Positions 14,266 to 29,038 of a stretch of DNA of 64,000 nt are shown here, in pieces (the stretch's first letter is position 1; every line of letters starts with the position of its first letter). Under the pieces are notes generated by a model. That model was not told the origin of the DNA. It saw only the letters and a list, made by a program, of their open reading frames with translations, and did not search any database. This DNA comes from Cruorifilaria tuberocauda. Lineage: Eukaryota; Nematoda; Chromadorea; Rhabditida; Onchocercidae. Location of the stretch: contig JABVXU010000004.1 of NCBI GenBank assembly GCA_013365365.1, positions 496,001-560,000 on the forward strand, given 5' to 3'. Position numbers and translations under genes: made by a program.

Positions 14266-14600
14266 TGTGTTTGGATCGCTAAGGATGGTTAGGCATTATG
14301 CCAGCAGAGAGGTTTTTTCCCTTTTTTTCTTTTAGTGCATTTTTTGGAATGAGATTGATTGAATGGGCGACGTTGGAGAGAGGAAATGCTAAAGGTTTCC
14401 TGAGCTATCGGTCGATTCTCAAGATTGCTGCATGCATCTCCTCTAGGATATTGCCGAGGTGAGACAGGATGAATCCACTTGGCTCAGTGATATCCCGATG
14501 GATTACCCATCACATTCTGCGTGAGAGTGGAAATAGTGGGATGGATAGAGAATGATGGAGACAATAGGCAATTCGCCCTAGCCAAGTCATTCTATTACGG
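14266..14600. other. Raised-GC island, candidate conserved non-coding element
   Basis: About 330 bases with visibly higher GC and complexity than the flanks, containing stops in all frames and no obvious splice-bounded exon. It may be a regulatory element or a decayed sequence. The sequence alone does not decide which. Confidence 0.25.
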
Positions 14601-17600
14601 TGTTATCTTAAAATGCTTTAAAGCATTCATTTACTGGATGATTATATATGCTTCATTTTATGGGATTGGTCAAAATTCGATGAAATAAGCCTGTTTGGCA
14701 GCTTCCAACCATATCCAGTTCTTTGAAATGGTTGATCACTTCGAGATCTCTCAATGATAATTTCTCGTTCTTGCGAGAAGTTAAATGATATGAGCAATAG
14801 TTCGCGCAACGACCTGATGTTAACCTTTCCCGTCAATATCTATATAATAATATGCCTAAGTCAAGTTACTAATACTTAATTACTAATTGCTTGAATGCTT
14901 TGTTGCCTTAATTGCACACATAACGTGTCTTTCAAGGATTTACTTCATAGAGTATTCACATCATTTAATGATTTTAAGTTCCTTTTAACACTGCCATCTT
15001 TCTTTCTACCTTATTCATGGAAAATTAGGAAGATTTTCCAGTTCCTTGCAAATTAAAATTTTATAATAAATGGACATAATTGCTTAGTGATATTGTAATG
15101 AGATGAATTAGCAAATACCGGCGAATGATATCCAATCTATCAGTAATCAATATTCTATTGATTTTTTTATAAAGTATACGAATAAAGCGTGGTGTTTGAT
15201 GAATTATAACGAATCTTTTCATTTTGCAGCAGTATGTTTGGAATTTTAATATCTCACTAATGTCAAGTGATATTTAATAGGTACTTTTTGTTTAAGTGAA
15301 AAACAATAAATTAAGTAATTTTTGTGTGTGTTGTGTCTTCTGGAAACTGAAATTTAGAGATATTGAGAAAATTATTTGCGTTTATCGATGATTTTGTATT
15401 TATTGTGATCTTAAGTGAGAACAGATCGTTTTCAGATGAATTGATGAGTTTTAGAGCAAAAATGTTTCATTACAAACATGTAGAAAGATAGCCAATGGTT
15501 CTGTTGTCGGGACCACAGGAAATAATCGAGTACAGATCGAATTGACTAAAAGAAGTAAGTTTGAGAATTGATAGGAGAGTTGATAAAAGGGAGTAATACA
15601 AGATGATGTGTGAGATGAGAGAATCGTCTAATTAATCATTGTTGAGTTAGTAATTTAGTAAGATGAACAAGACTAACAAAAGCAGAAAGAGGAAGTTCAA
15701 GTGAATCGAAATGGAGTAGATTACTTTCATCTATTAGTAAGTTAAGCATTGGTAGGTCATTGTATTCGGAATAAAAATAATGCTTGCATTTTGATAATTT
15801 CAAAATTCATTTTATTACAAAATTCTTTTGTTTACTTCGCTATATTTATCCGATAGTAGAAGAAGGAGATGAAAATCCGTCCGGTATGAACAAGGATTTG
15901 CTGATCTGAAAAAGGTGGAAGAGTGAAATACGAAAGCTGATTTTCAATTAACACACTCGACACACACAAATACATAAGCAATATGGGTACGCGTGAGAGA
16001 GATTTGGCTTACTGATAAAGAACAGGCTGATTGATAAGTGTAACGGTGCGACGAAGCACTTCACTTTTCATCGTCATCATCAACGTCATTGTCTTCTTCA
16101 GCACTTCAGCAATTTTCAGTATACTTGTATTGCTACCACTGCTACTTCCTTCCTGAATTCATCAGAAATTGATTGACATTTTGAAATTCCCATCGATTTT
16201 TCATTTATTTTTATCCTTTTGTTTAGGTAAAACAGAATGAAAGTATTCATCGATATTCCATCATTGACATTTCTGTACCGATTACTTCTTATTATTTTAT
16301 GATGAACTGATAGCTTCGGAGTAGAGCGTTTTGATTTCGTATGATATGAAATTAATTCAATCACAGACTGATTCATTTATCAATCATGCTTCTTTGAAAT
16401 TTCATCTTTTAAGCAATTGAGAAGTGTTGAAATTTAACGCACTGTTGTTTATTTTAAAAGGCTAATTTTAATGGTTCATTAGTTGGTATGAATTATCACG
16501 GCATTCGAACTAGTCATGATATATATCTTTTCCATATTTCTTATATTGCTGATAAAAGAATCTCCGTATTCTGATGTAAATCATTCAAACAACAAAGAAC
16601 ACAAGTAATATATCATTGGTTACTTCCATTCTCTCCTTTTACATTTATGTAAACAATTTGGCAGTTTAATCAGAATTCAAACATCTTTAAATTTCTTCCG
16701 TACTTTCTCGCTGAGTGAAATCCTTCCACTCAGACTTCCCTATTTTCCATATTATTAAATTTTTCTGAAAATTTACGCTTCTTTCCTACTTCAAAATCAT
16801 GAAATATTGAATTTTCGCGTTGAAGATGAAATGTACACGTGTTTACAGTGTGCATACGCATACTTGTACGTATGCACAAATGATCTACATTTATATATCG
16901 ATTATTTGGACTGATAAATTTCTTGAAAATTAAGCGGGAAATTCTTATTTTATTCTATTCGCAGTGAGTATTTGGAGCAATCTTGAAAGTTAGTTTTATC
17001 CTGAAATTGAGGGCCACTGTACTTGTGGCACTAGCAACTAGTTTTAAATTCAACTGGTTTTGAATTTACTTCAATCCATTGATTACGTGTTATTGCCAGC
17101 ACCAATGGTTTGATCAAGAGATATAACCGGTTAGATTTTCCTTCTAGGATATAGAAATTTTTATAGCAGTTTCCTTGAAAATTTATATTTAAAAAAAGCA
17201 AGAGTGAACAAAAAACGAAGCAAAATACAGTGCACCTTGAACTACACCACTTTCAAGATGAAACTTTTGGGGTCAAAGTGTAAAGTTCTTTTCATTTTTT
17301 CATTTTTTGTTGCTGAATTGGATTAAAATAGTTGAATATTTGCTATAATCTTATGTGAAATAATACAATACACAATATGCAAACAGCTTTTGAATAATTT
17401 CAATTTCTTTCAGACATTCCCTTAAAATGGAAGCTATTTTTTGGAGGGATTTGAAATGAAATACAATTCAAATCGCTCGGACAAATTCTTTCTCCAATTC
17501 TGAAATGCAAAACACGTTCTATTGTTGTGTACCTAACGTTTCTTATGGCTCATTTGACGCCGATTTAAATGCCATTTCAATAATGTTTGCATGTATGCGT

Positions 17601-18905
17601 GTGGCCAATATTCGTGATCTCTATCGATCGGGTAACTTTTTTCGTTTATGAATGAAATGACATGAAAATGAGACATCATTGAAGTTTACGTTTGCATGAG
17701 ATTGTTCATTTCTCATTCGTATTTGGCATATGAAAAAGAAAGGAGAAATTAATGGAATGATATATACTGGACGATAAGAATGAACTTCTAAAGTAGTAAG
17801 TAAGGATGTTAAGATTGCGTAAATTTTCTTTTTTTGGGAGTAGGAGGCGCAAATTTCTCAAACAGAACTCATTAATTAAAGTATGATTTAGTTAACTGAA
17901 ATATTGTTGTAAACTGAGAATGGTATATATATTATGTTTGTTGTTTCCAAGATGATATGATACAGTATTGGAAATCTGTGTGGAAATAAAAATAACTTAC
18001 TCTATCAATAGAGCTGGCATAAGTGTAACTATTTATCAGAAACCTCCTAAACTCTATAGCAGATAAAATATTAATTTATTCCAAATTTACTTGATCGTGT
18101 CTTCGAAAGGATCATTAATTAATTCAGTGTCTAAATTAAGAAGAAAAAACTTCAAACTCTAGATTTGAAAATAATTGAGTAGCGAAAATTCTTTGATTTT
18201 ATAAGTTTTGACTGAGAAGTGTGTAGATGAAATGAAATGAAATCTGCATAAAGCATTTGGTTTTCTTACTAGCCTTAAAAGTAACTGATTCGTCATCGCC
18301 CGAAGCAGATGTTGTTGTTGTTATTTTTTTGAGAAGTCCCTTTTTACTTTCTTTTATTACTTAATAATCAATTTCATTTCTGACTGAACTAGTAATAATT
18401 GAATGTAACAAGTTTGATTTGAATCGAAACTTTGTGACTTTGTCTGACTGGTTGGTAAGCTTTGTTAAGGAAGATATTGGTGATATTCTCTCGTGATTGA
18501 GCGATCTCAAAAGTTCTTATCATTTATACATATGTTGGTTGGAGGAATGACGAAAGGATATTTGTTTTAGTTAATCACTTCATGCTGCGGTTTTGTCGAC
18601 TGACTGATCGCTCTTCCACCACAACTACAACTGTCCATACTCTTTTGAGATCGAGAACACGTGTTTTTCTACTAATGCGAAATTTGATTTCATTCTTTCC
18701 AGTGATCGCTAATAATACTATTCTAATTTGAGGCGTTTTTTTCATCATTTTGCTACTGAAAAAGAGTTCGAAAAATGATCAGTTTTCTTTGTTACACAAA
18801 AACAAAATGTTCATTGGAACACTTTGCGATGAAAAAAAGAAAGCAAATTGTCGCCAGATAGTCTCGACTCTTGACCTCTCTTTTCCTCTCCTCTCCTAGC
18901 ATACA

Positions 18906-18952
18906 AACAAACACACACGTGCACACACACGTACACACACACGCGCATACAC
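18906..18952. repeat. CA microsatellite
   Basis: An interrupted (CA)n run with CG and GT interruptions, seen directly. Confidence 0.85.
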
Positions 18953-19370
18953 GGTGTTGATTTGTTCTTCCATCAACCAATGAATAAATATTTGAAAGCT
19001 GTCAGATACGGTACCATTGAAGCGACTCTCATTGTATTCTGCAATGTTTAGTATGCTACCATCAAAAAATTTACAAGTCTAAAATTACTAATGAAGTCAG
19101 TCATTTACGTCTGAGAGAATGAATTGGATAAAAGAGAGAAAAACGACGAATTAATAGTTAACGTGTGATTTTATCCCTGAAGGAAAGTTTTCAATCGCTA
19201 GAAATTTAATCAAGGTAACTTAATCTTTGACTTCTAATAGCATGAAGTTAATTAAACTCTCAGTCACCAACTCTCAGTTACACAAAAATCACTTTTATTC
19301 TTTAATTTTAAAATCAGTAAAATTCAGCTCATGCGATCAAAATTTGATAATTATTTGAATATGCTAATCA

Positions 19371-19391
19371 TATATATATATATATATATAT
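19371..19391. repeat. TA microsatellite
   Basis: About ten uninterrupted TA units. Confidence 0.9.
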
Positions 19392-20731
19392 TGATTTGCT
19401 CTTCCGTTATTAATTTCTCAAGTAGTTTGGTTCTCGAGAAAATTGCTTGAGACATAAAAGCAAATTTTGAATTGAACTGCAAATGAAAGTTTTCAATTGT
19501 TATAAATCGTCGCATATTGTGATGGTCATCGTATTTTATTAATTAATTGTTTTTTTCATTGCTTCATTTACATATCATTCACTTCTACCATTTCATATTT
19601 GCATGCTTTCATTTTATCGGTTGTTCACTCTATCTGGTTTTGTTTCAGTAGTTCATGCAGAATATTCACTGTCCCGTAAATGTAATAAATATGGGTAGGC
19701 GCAATCATCGCATTTCTAATTTATTCACTTTAATGGAAAATTTAGTATAGTTTGAAATGTAGAAGGATTATTCTAAATGAGAATTTCTGGAAGATTTCCA
19801 GGATAGAAATTTTTGAAAATTTCATACGTCTTTTCGTGGCAGAAGAAAGAGACCTAATTAAAACTGTCATTTTATAAGATGTCCAGAAATGTTCTCTCAA
19901 AAATCAGGAAAAGGAAACGATGTCCTAATTCTGTTTCATATATTCGTCGTTCCATTCAATGAAAATGAGCTATCTTTCATTTGGCCCTTTTATGGACACA
20001 GCAAATGAATCTTTTCATTTCTCCTCGGCCTGAGTCATCTCAATTTCGAACTCCTAGAATTTCACTACTTTTTTTAATTCTTAATTTCCGAAGTACTGGA
20101 AGTAATGTGTTTACAATTGCTCTCTCATCATTCTTCCACAAAATCATCCTTCTATACTTGACAGTTTTGGGTCACAGTACCGATTGTCCTGCCGGTAAGA
20201 ATTTCCTTTATACACCCTTCCACTCCCCTACATCAGTAGTATTCCTGATCTCTTTATTCCAGATTATGCTAATTGATTGCGGGAGGAAGAATAAAGGTAT
20301 AATTTCATCAAGGCATTAACCAATCAGGAACAATATGGACGTTTGTTCGATTACGAAAATTAAGGAAAAAAAAATTGCTATCATATTTTTTCATCTCTTT
20401 TGCATACTCATTCATCCCTCTTTTTCGCTATCAAAAAGTAAAGAAATGATGATTCAGTTTTTCATATAAATTTGAAATTAATTTGATGAAGCTAAATACA
20501 TAGATCCAATTAATTTAATAAAATTTATAATTTGAAATCACTTTAGATGGATTAAGAAACGTAGTTAGTGAAATATTTTAAATTTACTTTCTCATAAATG
20601 AGCAATATTTATAATTATAATTATTAGTAGAATTTTTGAGAGGATAGCGGAAGATCAGGTTTCTGTCTTATCTATCCAGTAGTAATCATCTCATTTCCTC
20701 TCTTTTAAAGCTTCTTTCCGGATTGAAAAAA

Positions 20732-20760
20732 AGAATAGAATAGAATGAATGGAATAGAAA
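20732..20760. repeat. GAATA-type short tandem repeat
   Basis: Repeated GAATA/GAATG units in a purine-rich context, imperfect. Confidence 0.6.
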
Positions 20761-21484
20761 GTAGTAAATTCAGTACATGGAATGGAAGTATGAAAATGAG
20801 CATGAAATTAAGCGGATAGTTGTGAAGTTTAGTGGTATGATTATTATCTAATTAGAGGAACACCCGCATATTGTTTATTCCCGTGGGCCATCAGACATTA
20901 ATATATCTCTCCATCCGTATTTGGTGATTTATCATCATCCGCTCGCATTGTTTCGTAATCTCATTTCATGAATTGCGTAAGGAGACGAATTTCGCGATGA
21001 GTTTGATGAATTTAAGTACCGATGCGCTCTCGAGCGATTCCTTCCATTTGTAGGTAATGAATTCATTGATTATCTCCTTCATTCCTTTTCTGTTCTATGT
21101 TTACCTATGAAATATGAAACAGATGATTTTTAAAAAATATAAAAACGCATAAAGATTTGATTATAATTGGAAATAAAGTAGCTAACAATATGAAATTTAA
21201 ATGATTTTTCTAATCAAACAAAATTTGCAGTTACAGAAGCGAAACATAGCATTTCTTATCGTTCTATCACAAATTGATATTTTTATTTTCTGTTACTTAA
21301 AATCGCTTTGTCTTATTGCCTTAATATCTGAAGAAATTATTTTTAATTATAATGTAAGCTTATAACGTTAAGGAGAAATTTTGCAACGAAAAGGTATGAG
21401 AAATTTAAAAAGGCATATTGGAATGTTAAATCCGGATTTCCCTTAACAATCTTTCATATCGGTGCCAAAAAGAGGAGAAGTAGT

Positions 21485-21515
21485 GAGAGAGAGAGGGAGG
21501 GAGAGGGAGAGAAAG
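21485..21515. repeat. GA-rich purine tract
   Basis: A continuous run of purines made of GA and GGGA units, followed 60 or more bases later by a long pyrimidine-rich region. Confidence 0.8.
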
Positions 21516-22062
21516 TTTCCTGGATATACATTTTCTTTTTCGGATGACAAGATGAGATACTATGAATTTAGGGCATTGCTCCTTCTTCCTTTTCCGTTTT
21601 CACGGATAACTCACTCATTCTTCCTTCTCCTTTCATCCTTTCCGATCCATTCAGTCCATAAATTTTCTTTCCAGTTGAAACTCAACCAGTTCAGTTTTAG
21701 AAACTTTTGCAACTTCATTACCTCTCTTACCCAATCTTTCTCATTTTCATTATCATTTTATCTTTGTCATTTAACTTTCACTTTTCATTGTTATTTATTT
21801 CTTTCCCTTTTCATAAATTGAATACTTAATAATAAATGTATTTTTAATTCATCGAATATAATTCGTTTCAAATAATTTCAATTTCTCCCATTGCATCTTC
21901 GCTTTTTAGAATTTCTTGAAAAATTCCACTGTATTTGAGTATGAAATATGTTATGAAAATGAAATAATCGCATCACTCTCATCTTGCCGAACTTTTCTTT
22001 CCAAAATTAAATTAAATATTACATAAATCCAAATATTTTCAGTTTTCATATTTTGAAAGTTT

Positions 22063-22086
22063 GATTATTCAAAAAGTTGAATAATC
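22063..22086. repeat. Short perfect inverted repeat
   Basis: GATTATTCAA and its reverse complement around the loop AAAG. A 10-bp AT-rich stem, so chance origin is possible. Confidence 0.6.
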
Positions 22087-25000
22087 TTTTCGAATTAATA
22101 TTATATGTATATGTATTTTTATTAAATTAATCGAATTCAGGTCATTCCATAGCCGAACTAAATAATCGTTGTAGAGAGCTTTTGAAGTGAATTTCAAACA
22201 AGGCTGAAATCTTCTTCCTTGATATTTTAAAATATGCTGTTGATTCCAATCTTCTCGAGAATGAGGAAATTTTGAAACAATATTATCGGGTCAGATGAAG
22301 GCGAACAGTTTTGTTATACTCGAAAATAAGAATTACACAATTTCAGTCATGCTATATATCATGCCGTATCGTATACAATAAATACGATCTCACTGAAGCA
22401 TTAAATAAAGAAATTAAAAAATCAAATTTGAATATGTAGGCTATAGCTTATAGTGGGGCCTACTTCAGTGCTTGATATTGTATTTTGGGAATCCCGGTTT
22501 TAATCTTTCAAATCTCTTCAAAAACCTGTATCCAATGAAACATGTTCATTTCATGTGAGTCAAAATGTGTGGTCCAGATGTTAACGGGCGTATAGAGATT
22601 TTGTGTGATATCTGATAAGAGCGCTGATGGCATCTTCTGCATGCAAATCTTTTCACTTCACCACATTCAGATATGTATCAATGGTGGAAATATGCAGACA
22701 TAAATGTTCCCATCACCTCTTCAATCATTCTTACAGTTCGAAGTTTACTTCAACTGTTTTTTCCCACCGCTTAAAATATTAATTAATTCTTGCATGCAAT
22801 CCTTTCGGTTTCTTAATTTGCGGAAAACGATCGATGATAAGATAAAGTTATTAATTATAGCACTGGAATGTGAAGTTGGTATATTTCGATGTATGGATAG
22901 GTGTTTATGAATCCTATTGATTTACAGTCGGAATTTGTTGAGAGGGAGAAATGAAAATGCGAAAAAGGTTTGATTCAAGTGGAGGAGTGAGTGAGTAGTT
23001 GACGAAAGCGCTAATGAACGTTGCTTTATGCGCCACTATGATTTATCATTTCTTTCACATCTGTGTAAATTCTCCCTCCTTTCCTTTCCTCTATTTTATC
23101 ATTTCAATCTGCGCATCGCTTTTCATTAATATTCTTTCAAAGCTAATCCGTTAAGATACGGTGTATGTTACTATTAATTTGAAATGTTATTTCCGTATTT
23201 TCTATCTTATTAGTATCAGTAGTAATATTGATGATAAGCGTTGTATTGTTAATTCTATGTTGAAATTTTATAAATGAAATTATTGAAAAATAAGTAGTAA
23301 TCTTGAATAGAGATGATATGAAGTATATATTGATGATAAGCAGATCAATGTTGATTGAAACGATTTAGGTAGTAGTATCTGTCAGGACATGTATATAATT
23401 TGTATTTATGTGATGTTACACTAACCTAAATGCAAAACTGGATTCATCCAGAAAGAGGAATGATGGAAAGATTTTCAACATTAAGGACTAGAAACTTCGA
23501 TGTTTAAATGATAATTTTGATTTTTAACCGATATAAATTGATAACGGATGTAATGATAGTTTATTGTTCATATCATAACATTATTCCTTTGCTTATATTC
23601 GATATCGGCATTCAGAAAGCACATATTAACAGTTAAAAAATTATTCGTTGATAATGATAATTGACAAAAGGAATTCCACTTGACTGAATTGATTCAATTT
23701 TGTGGTATTTAAATTTAAATTAATGAAAGTGAAACTGTCAACCCGTCTATCATAGATTGAGTTAAAAGTGAAAAAAACCCCTTTGATGAGGAGAGAGAGA
23801 TGTAAGCAGTTCCAGTATCCTTAACTGTAATAATATTCTATAGTTATTTGATGCTTGATGGCGGCGCTAATCGGATTCCCTCAGGCTTACCGCTCTCCTT
23901 TTGACTTTTTTGTGGTGAAAGCCGCCCTAGAAGGTAATAGCAGTGGTATTAGTAGCTGAGCACATTATAAATGCATGTATGCGGGCGCATATGTGACTAA
24001 TGCGCATAACTCTCCTCCAGATTCTCCCCTTCTCGCCTTCTTCTTCCGTCTAATTTTCGATAAATCAAAGCTCCCGCTTGGCTTTTTTCTTTCTTATACA
24101 CTTATGAATATGGAAATGCCATCCAATATTTTCTTTTCTTTTCTTTTAATATGTTTACACACACTCACATACATACACATACACAGTTTGTATGAAATGT
24201 ACAGTGTCGTTGATTGGTCACTTCTTCCACAGGTCACTTGCTATTGACATTTCATCAGTTAAAGATTAATTAGCATTGTAAGATGGACTGCCACATGGGA
24301 GTGGAGAATATGCTTTGTTTACTTACTTATTTATCACTTCCATCACACTTTTAAGTACGATGAAGTGTGTGGAAACTTTTTGTTGCATATGATAGTCATG
24401 CGTTGTTTGCAGAAAAGCTTACGGAAAACACAGTACAATCTTTCACTGTTAATCCGAATTTGAGGACACTGAATCAACTCCCGACCTTGAAAGCTTCTGT
24501 ACGTTTGTGTGTGTATGTGTGTGCATAATACAAACCAAATAAACTGAAGTGGATATCGTAATAAAACTTAACTTGTATGGTCATAAAATGACCTTACAAA
24601 AACTTACAGTTTCAGTTAACTGAGTATAAATTGTTAAGCATAGAAAGCAATAAACATGACAGATTTTTTTTTCTCTCTATCCCTCTCTCTTTTGTTTTCC
24701 TAGTGCAAAGGCTTGTTATTGTTATGAAAATATTGGAACGGTTGTCGATTGGTCGCCATTAAATGAATGGATGCTTAGCTGAAACTGTAATATTACTTGT
24801 ACCATTGATGAGCAGTGACCTATTTGAACATCAATGATACAATTAATATTACATTTTCAGGTATTAATTTACACTCTAAAGTAAATAGAACATAATTTCT
24901 TTTTCCTTTCAATCATTTCCGTTCTCTTCTATCAGTCCCATCGATTCATCCAGTTACTTCATTCTTGACCAGTTTAAAATACCACTAGTAAATGATCGAA

Positions 25001-28000
25001 AGACAATACTTCCCTATTATTTGCATTTGAAAGAGATATCATTAGGTTAAATATTAAGTAAATATGGGGAAAGAAAGATTTGTTTACAAATTGCTAATTT
25101 ATGCTTTTTTAACATTAACTCGTGCTGTGATTATTCGTTGGTTGTAAAGGAAATAACTCAGTATGTAATCATATTGTTTGCATGACTGTTGTATTCGATA
25201 ATATCCTATCACTCAAATTATTTTATCGTATGTGAACTTTCCACATCCTATCTCTTACTGATTGTTTTAATTTTCATGGATGCAAACATAGATTAATTTG
25301 ACAAAATTGACTAAATTAAAAGTTTGCTCTTTTCATATAAATATTTCCAATTTTCTTAAAGAATAATTAAATTCGATAAGAGCTAATGCAACACACTGAG
25401 AGGAAATGGAAATTTTACAGAAGTTTTTTCCTAACTCAAATCATTCATTCCTATTTATTCATCCTATCCCAATATCTCTCTGTTATTGATCACTCCGTAA
25501 CGGTCACAGTATCTCTCCTTTTTTCTCTTTTGTTTTTGAATAATAGTAAAATTGCACGACAATATACTTCCATTTGAAGAATTTAATCTTTTGTAAACTT
25601 TCGTTGACCTTTCGGCACACTTCTTTCTGTTTAGTTTATATGAATGATTATTATCAGAACAGGAATTTTAGCAATTAAAGCAATTAATCCTTCTCACATT
25701 ATTTGAATTACGTTTTTGTTGCTTTTTGTCCTCCTATAATTTGTACTTCTATGTATCATACAGTGGCCATCTGTTCAATCTCAACTTCTACATGATCTTT
25801 TCTTGTACTGTTTAGAGGTCTTAATTCAACAATGATATGCAATGTATTTGAGATTTAAGCATTTGCAGAGATTACTAATCCCCATACCTATTTCAGGTTT
25901 CTATCTAATTTTAAATAAATCTACTTTTGTAATTTTGAATGCTGAGAAGAAAATACTCCGACAAATTGTTGTGCAAATAGTTTCCTTTATTTCGCTTCTA
26001 TTTATTATTTTCTTTGTTTATCTTTCAATTTTTGTATTTTTTTTTATATAGTTGCGACTTTGGTATCTCAGGTATTCTTCTAATTATGCGTTCTTGACCT
26101 CTAATGAAGATTTTGAATGGGTTATGTTGAATTTTATATCAATGTTAAATATTCCCGAACGTACTAAATATCATTTTAAAAGGAATTAGATTTTATATTG
26201 AAAACTTTAAAAAGTATTTTTTCCATTCAATTCAATAATGTTGAATAACGCGTCACCCTACTCTTTATTTCTGTAATATTTTGTTTTTTTTTTGCAAAAA
26301 AATTCAATTTACATCTTATGGAATTAGAGAATAATGAAAGTTTAGAAGTGAATTTTTAAAATACTTTTTTGATTTAGAATAATAAGAATGCTAATAAAAG
26401 AATGTCTCTCTTTCCTATCAATAGCAGTCTTTTGATATGAAGTGATGTTAACACTTCCTTCATTCCTTTTATTATCCTAGGATACTACTAATAAATCCGA
26501 TACTTCGATTTACTGGATTTTGTGAGAAATATATGTCACGAGAAATCGAATGACACTGTCATACTTGTGTTATTTGCAATTGTTCACTGATAGGAGCAAG
26601 TAAAGCAAGTAAATTGTACGTATTTTTCGGAAAGCAGCGATTTTATATTAATAATAAGAGCTCTAGAGTTTTCCTACCTCAGGATATTTGAGGTACTTAC
26701 AGCTGATAAAACTCTTTTATTATCAATTATTCCTGATCATGCCTGTCGCATAGTGCTAATTACGTCCATTAAATTCATCATTTAAATCTAATAGAAAATC
26801 ACTGTCACTGATTAAATGATTAATTCTGTAATAATGATATCTTTGAGCAAACTGTTACAGTGCTGTATGTGAAATTATTAGGCACTATTTTTGATAAGAA
26901 TTTATGATGATAAAGTTGTGCAGTGTGGATGAATTTTGTATTTTGGATTAATACACAGACACGGTTTGAAAATTTGGACCATTTTTGAAATATGCATGTC
27001 CAGACAGTTTACCAGCAGATGTTGCCAGCTGCGCTCGATCTGGATAGGAGAGGAAGCAGGATTGTTTATTCGAGAAGTGACACATCGAAGTGGTTGTGAA
27101 TTAAGCATTAAACCTTCAGTATTGATATCCATACCTGAAGTTTACTTTCTCTCTTTTCTCCTAACCTGTGACAGCTGTATGTTGCATTTCTTCTGACGAC
27201 AAAGAAGACCAAAGGTCAAAAGTAGGATTCAAACTAACCAAATAAATATTTTTACGAGTAAAATGAAATGCAACTGACGATGATGATATAGTTTAGCGAA
27301 TGCAACGACGGAATTATATGTCCGTGTCCGTATAATGCTTGTTTGATGGCCGGACAATGCTTCTTCGTCATTTGATGAGCCGCCCGATACAGTACCCATT
27401 TAAATTCAATGTGACATCATCCATCTTGACGATATTTTTAACGCATAATAAATTTTTGAACTGTTCACCCGTGTCAATTCAGTTTAAACTTCTGACGTCC
27501 GAATTGGGAATTCCGATCACTTTATGATGCGAAAATAGAAATGTTTAGTGAGTAATAGTATAAGGAAGATAAAAAAGCAAAAAGATTGAACTGAAGACAA
27601 AAAAGGAAGAATTAATTTAACTGTTAATCCAAAGTTAGATTTGAAAATCACTTCTAGATTTAATTCCAGCCATCGCTATGGTTATTTGCACTTGATGAAA
27701 AAGATATGAGAAGGTGACCTTTGAACTAAGATTGGACGATGAATTTTCTTGTCACAAATATTTTCCAAAATTTTATTCATAAAATATAAATTATGAATAT
27801 CGATAGATAATGATGAAAGAATAATTGTTAAGTTCTCTTCATTCAAATAAAATATTTTCTCAAGGAAATTTAAATATTTAAGAGTTTATTTTCACGCGCG
27901 CATTATATTTAAAAGTATTGTAATGGCTTTTTTCAATTTCTGGTTCCATTCATTTAATTACTTTTCTTCACTGATATATATATTTTTTCAAAAAAGTATT

Positions 28001-28993
28001 GCAACTTGTCGGCTTTCTTAAGGAATTATTGCAGTGAAATAAAATTGTTCGTTTTGAATCAATTCAACAGCATAACATACCTTTTGCTATTTTCACCTGT
28101 CGCTTTTCGTCAGGTATTCTATGACTTTTGCTACTATCGCCCGCACACGACGGTTTTTTCGTTTTTTCGCTCTGAATGTTAAAGATGAATTTTAAACTTC
28201 TCCGTGTTTTATAAAATATTTTGCAATGGCGGTGAATTGAAATGAGTAACTTTTGAAATTTTGTTTGGAAGAGTGAAATGAGTTGAGATTAAAGATAAGA
28301 ATTTTATAGCATTTCTTTGATTTTACCATTCTTATCTGTATGCATATTATATTTATTGTTTAGATTATAATGATCGGTTTTTAGCTCTTTTCTACTTTAC
28401 ACAAGCAGGATTATTTTTCGTTGAAAGATGTGTTTTTTTGAAAAAAACTAACTAAATGGTCATTATGAAGGTCAATTGAATTGACTCATAAAGCTTAGAA
28501 TAAGTGCCTTTCATTTAACCTAACTTTCTACATTATCGAGCTGCGGCGTTTATTAGAATGCGCTTATCATCCTAATAGACAACCATATGCCCTGTGAAGC
28601 GCTATTTTTCACCCATTGAAGTCGTTGCTGATGGCACTTCTGCGTAGTTTTTTTAATATAGCAACAGTAAGAGACTGACCACATGTTAACTGACAAATAG
28701 AAAAAGCTTCAAATACTCCACAACTATACATTGCTTTATTTTGCTTAAATGATTTTTTATGATCAGTTAAAATTAAAGTTAGTGATGTACGACTGATGCT
28801 AGATGTTGTAATATGAATAAAATTAGGAATATTGGAGTAGATATTTTAAAACAATTCATGTTTTAAATGTGCAAGTATTTGCTGTGTGAGTTAAATTTTT
28901 GAACGCATTAAAGCATTTTTCCTCGAATGTGATAAGAGAACGAAAAAGTAATCAAAAGAGAAATTCAAATGATTTGTTATGATTGCTCTGATA

Positions 28994-29038
28994 GCAGAGG
29001 AAAGAGGGAGAGAGGAAGAAAGAGAGAGATAGAGAGAG
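28994..29038. repeat. GA-rich purine tract
   Basis: About 45 bases of almost pure purine (GA, GGGA, GAAA units), interrupted by a single T. Confidence 0.8.

Noticed and set aside
19981..20319. 112-codon open frame on the plus strand
   Set aside because: Starts at TTG, has no recognised motif and no splice-linked partner. Frames of this length are expected by chance.
21462..21821. 119-codon open frame
   Set aside because: Starts at a non-ATG codon and mostly translates a purine tract and a pyrimidine-rich region into RER and SF repeats. Low complexity, not protein-like.
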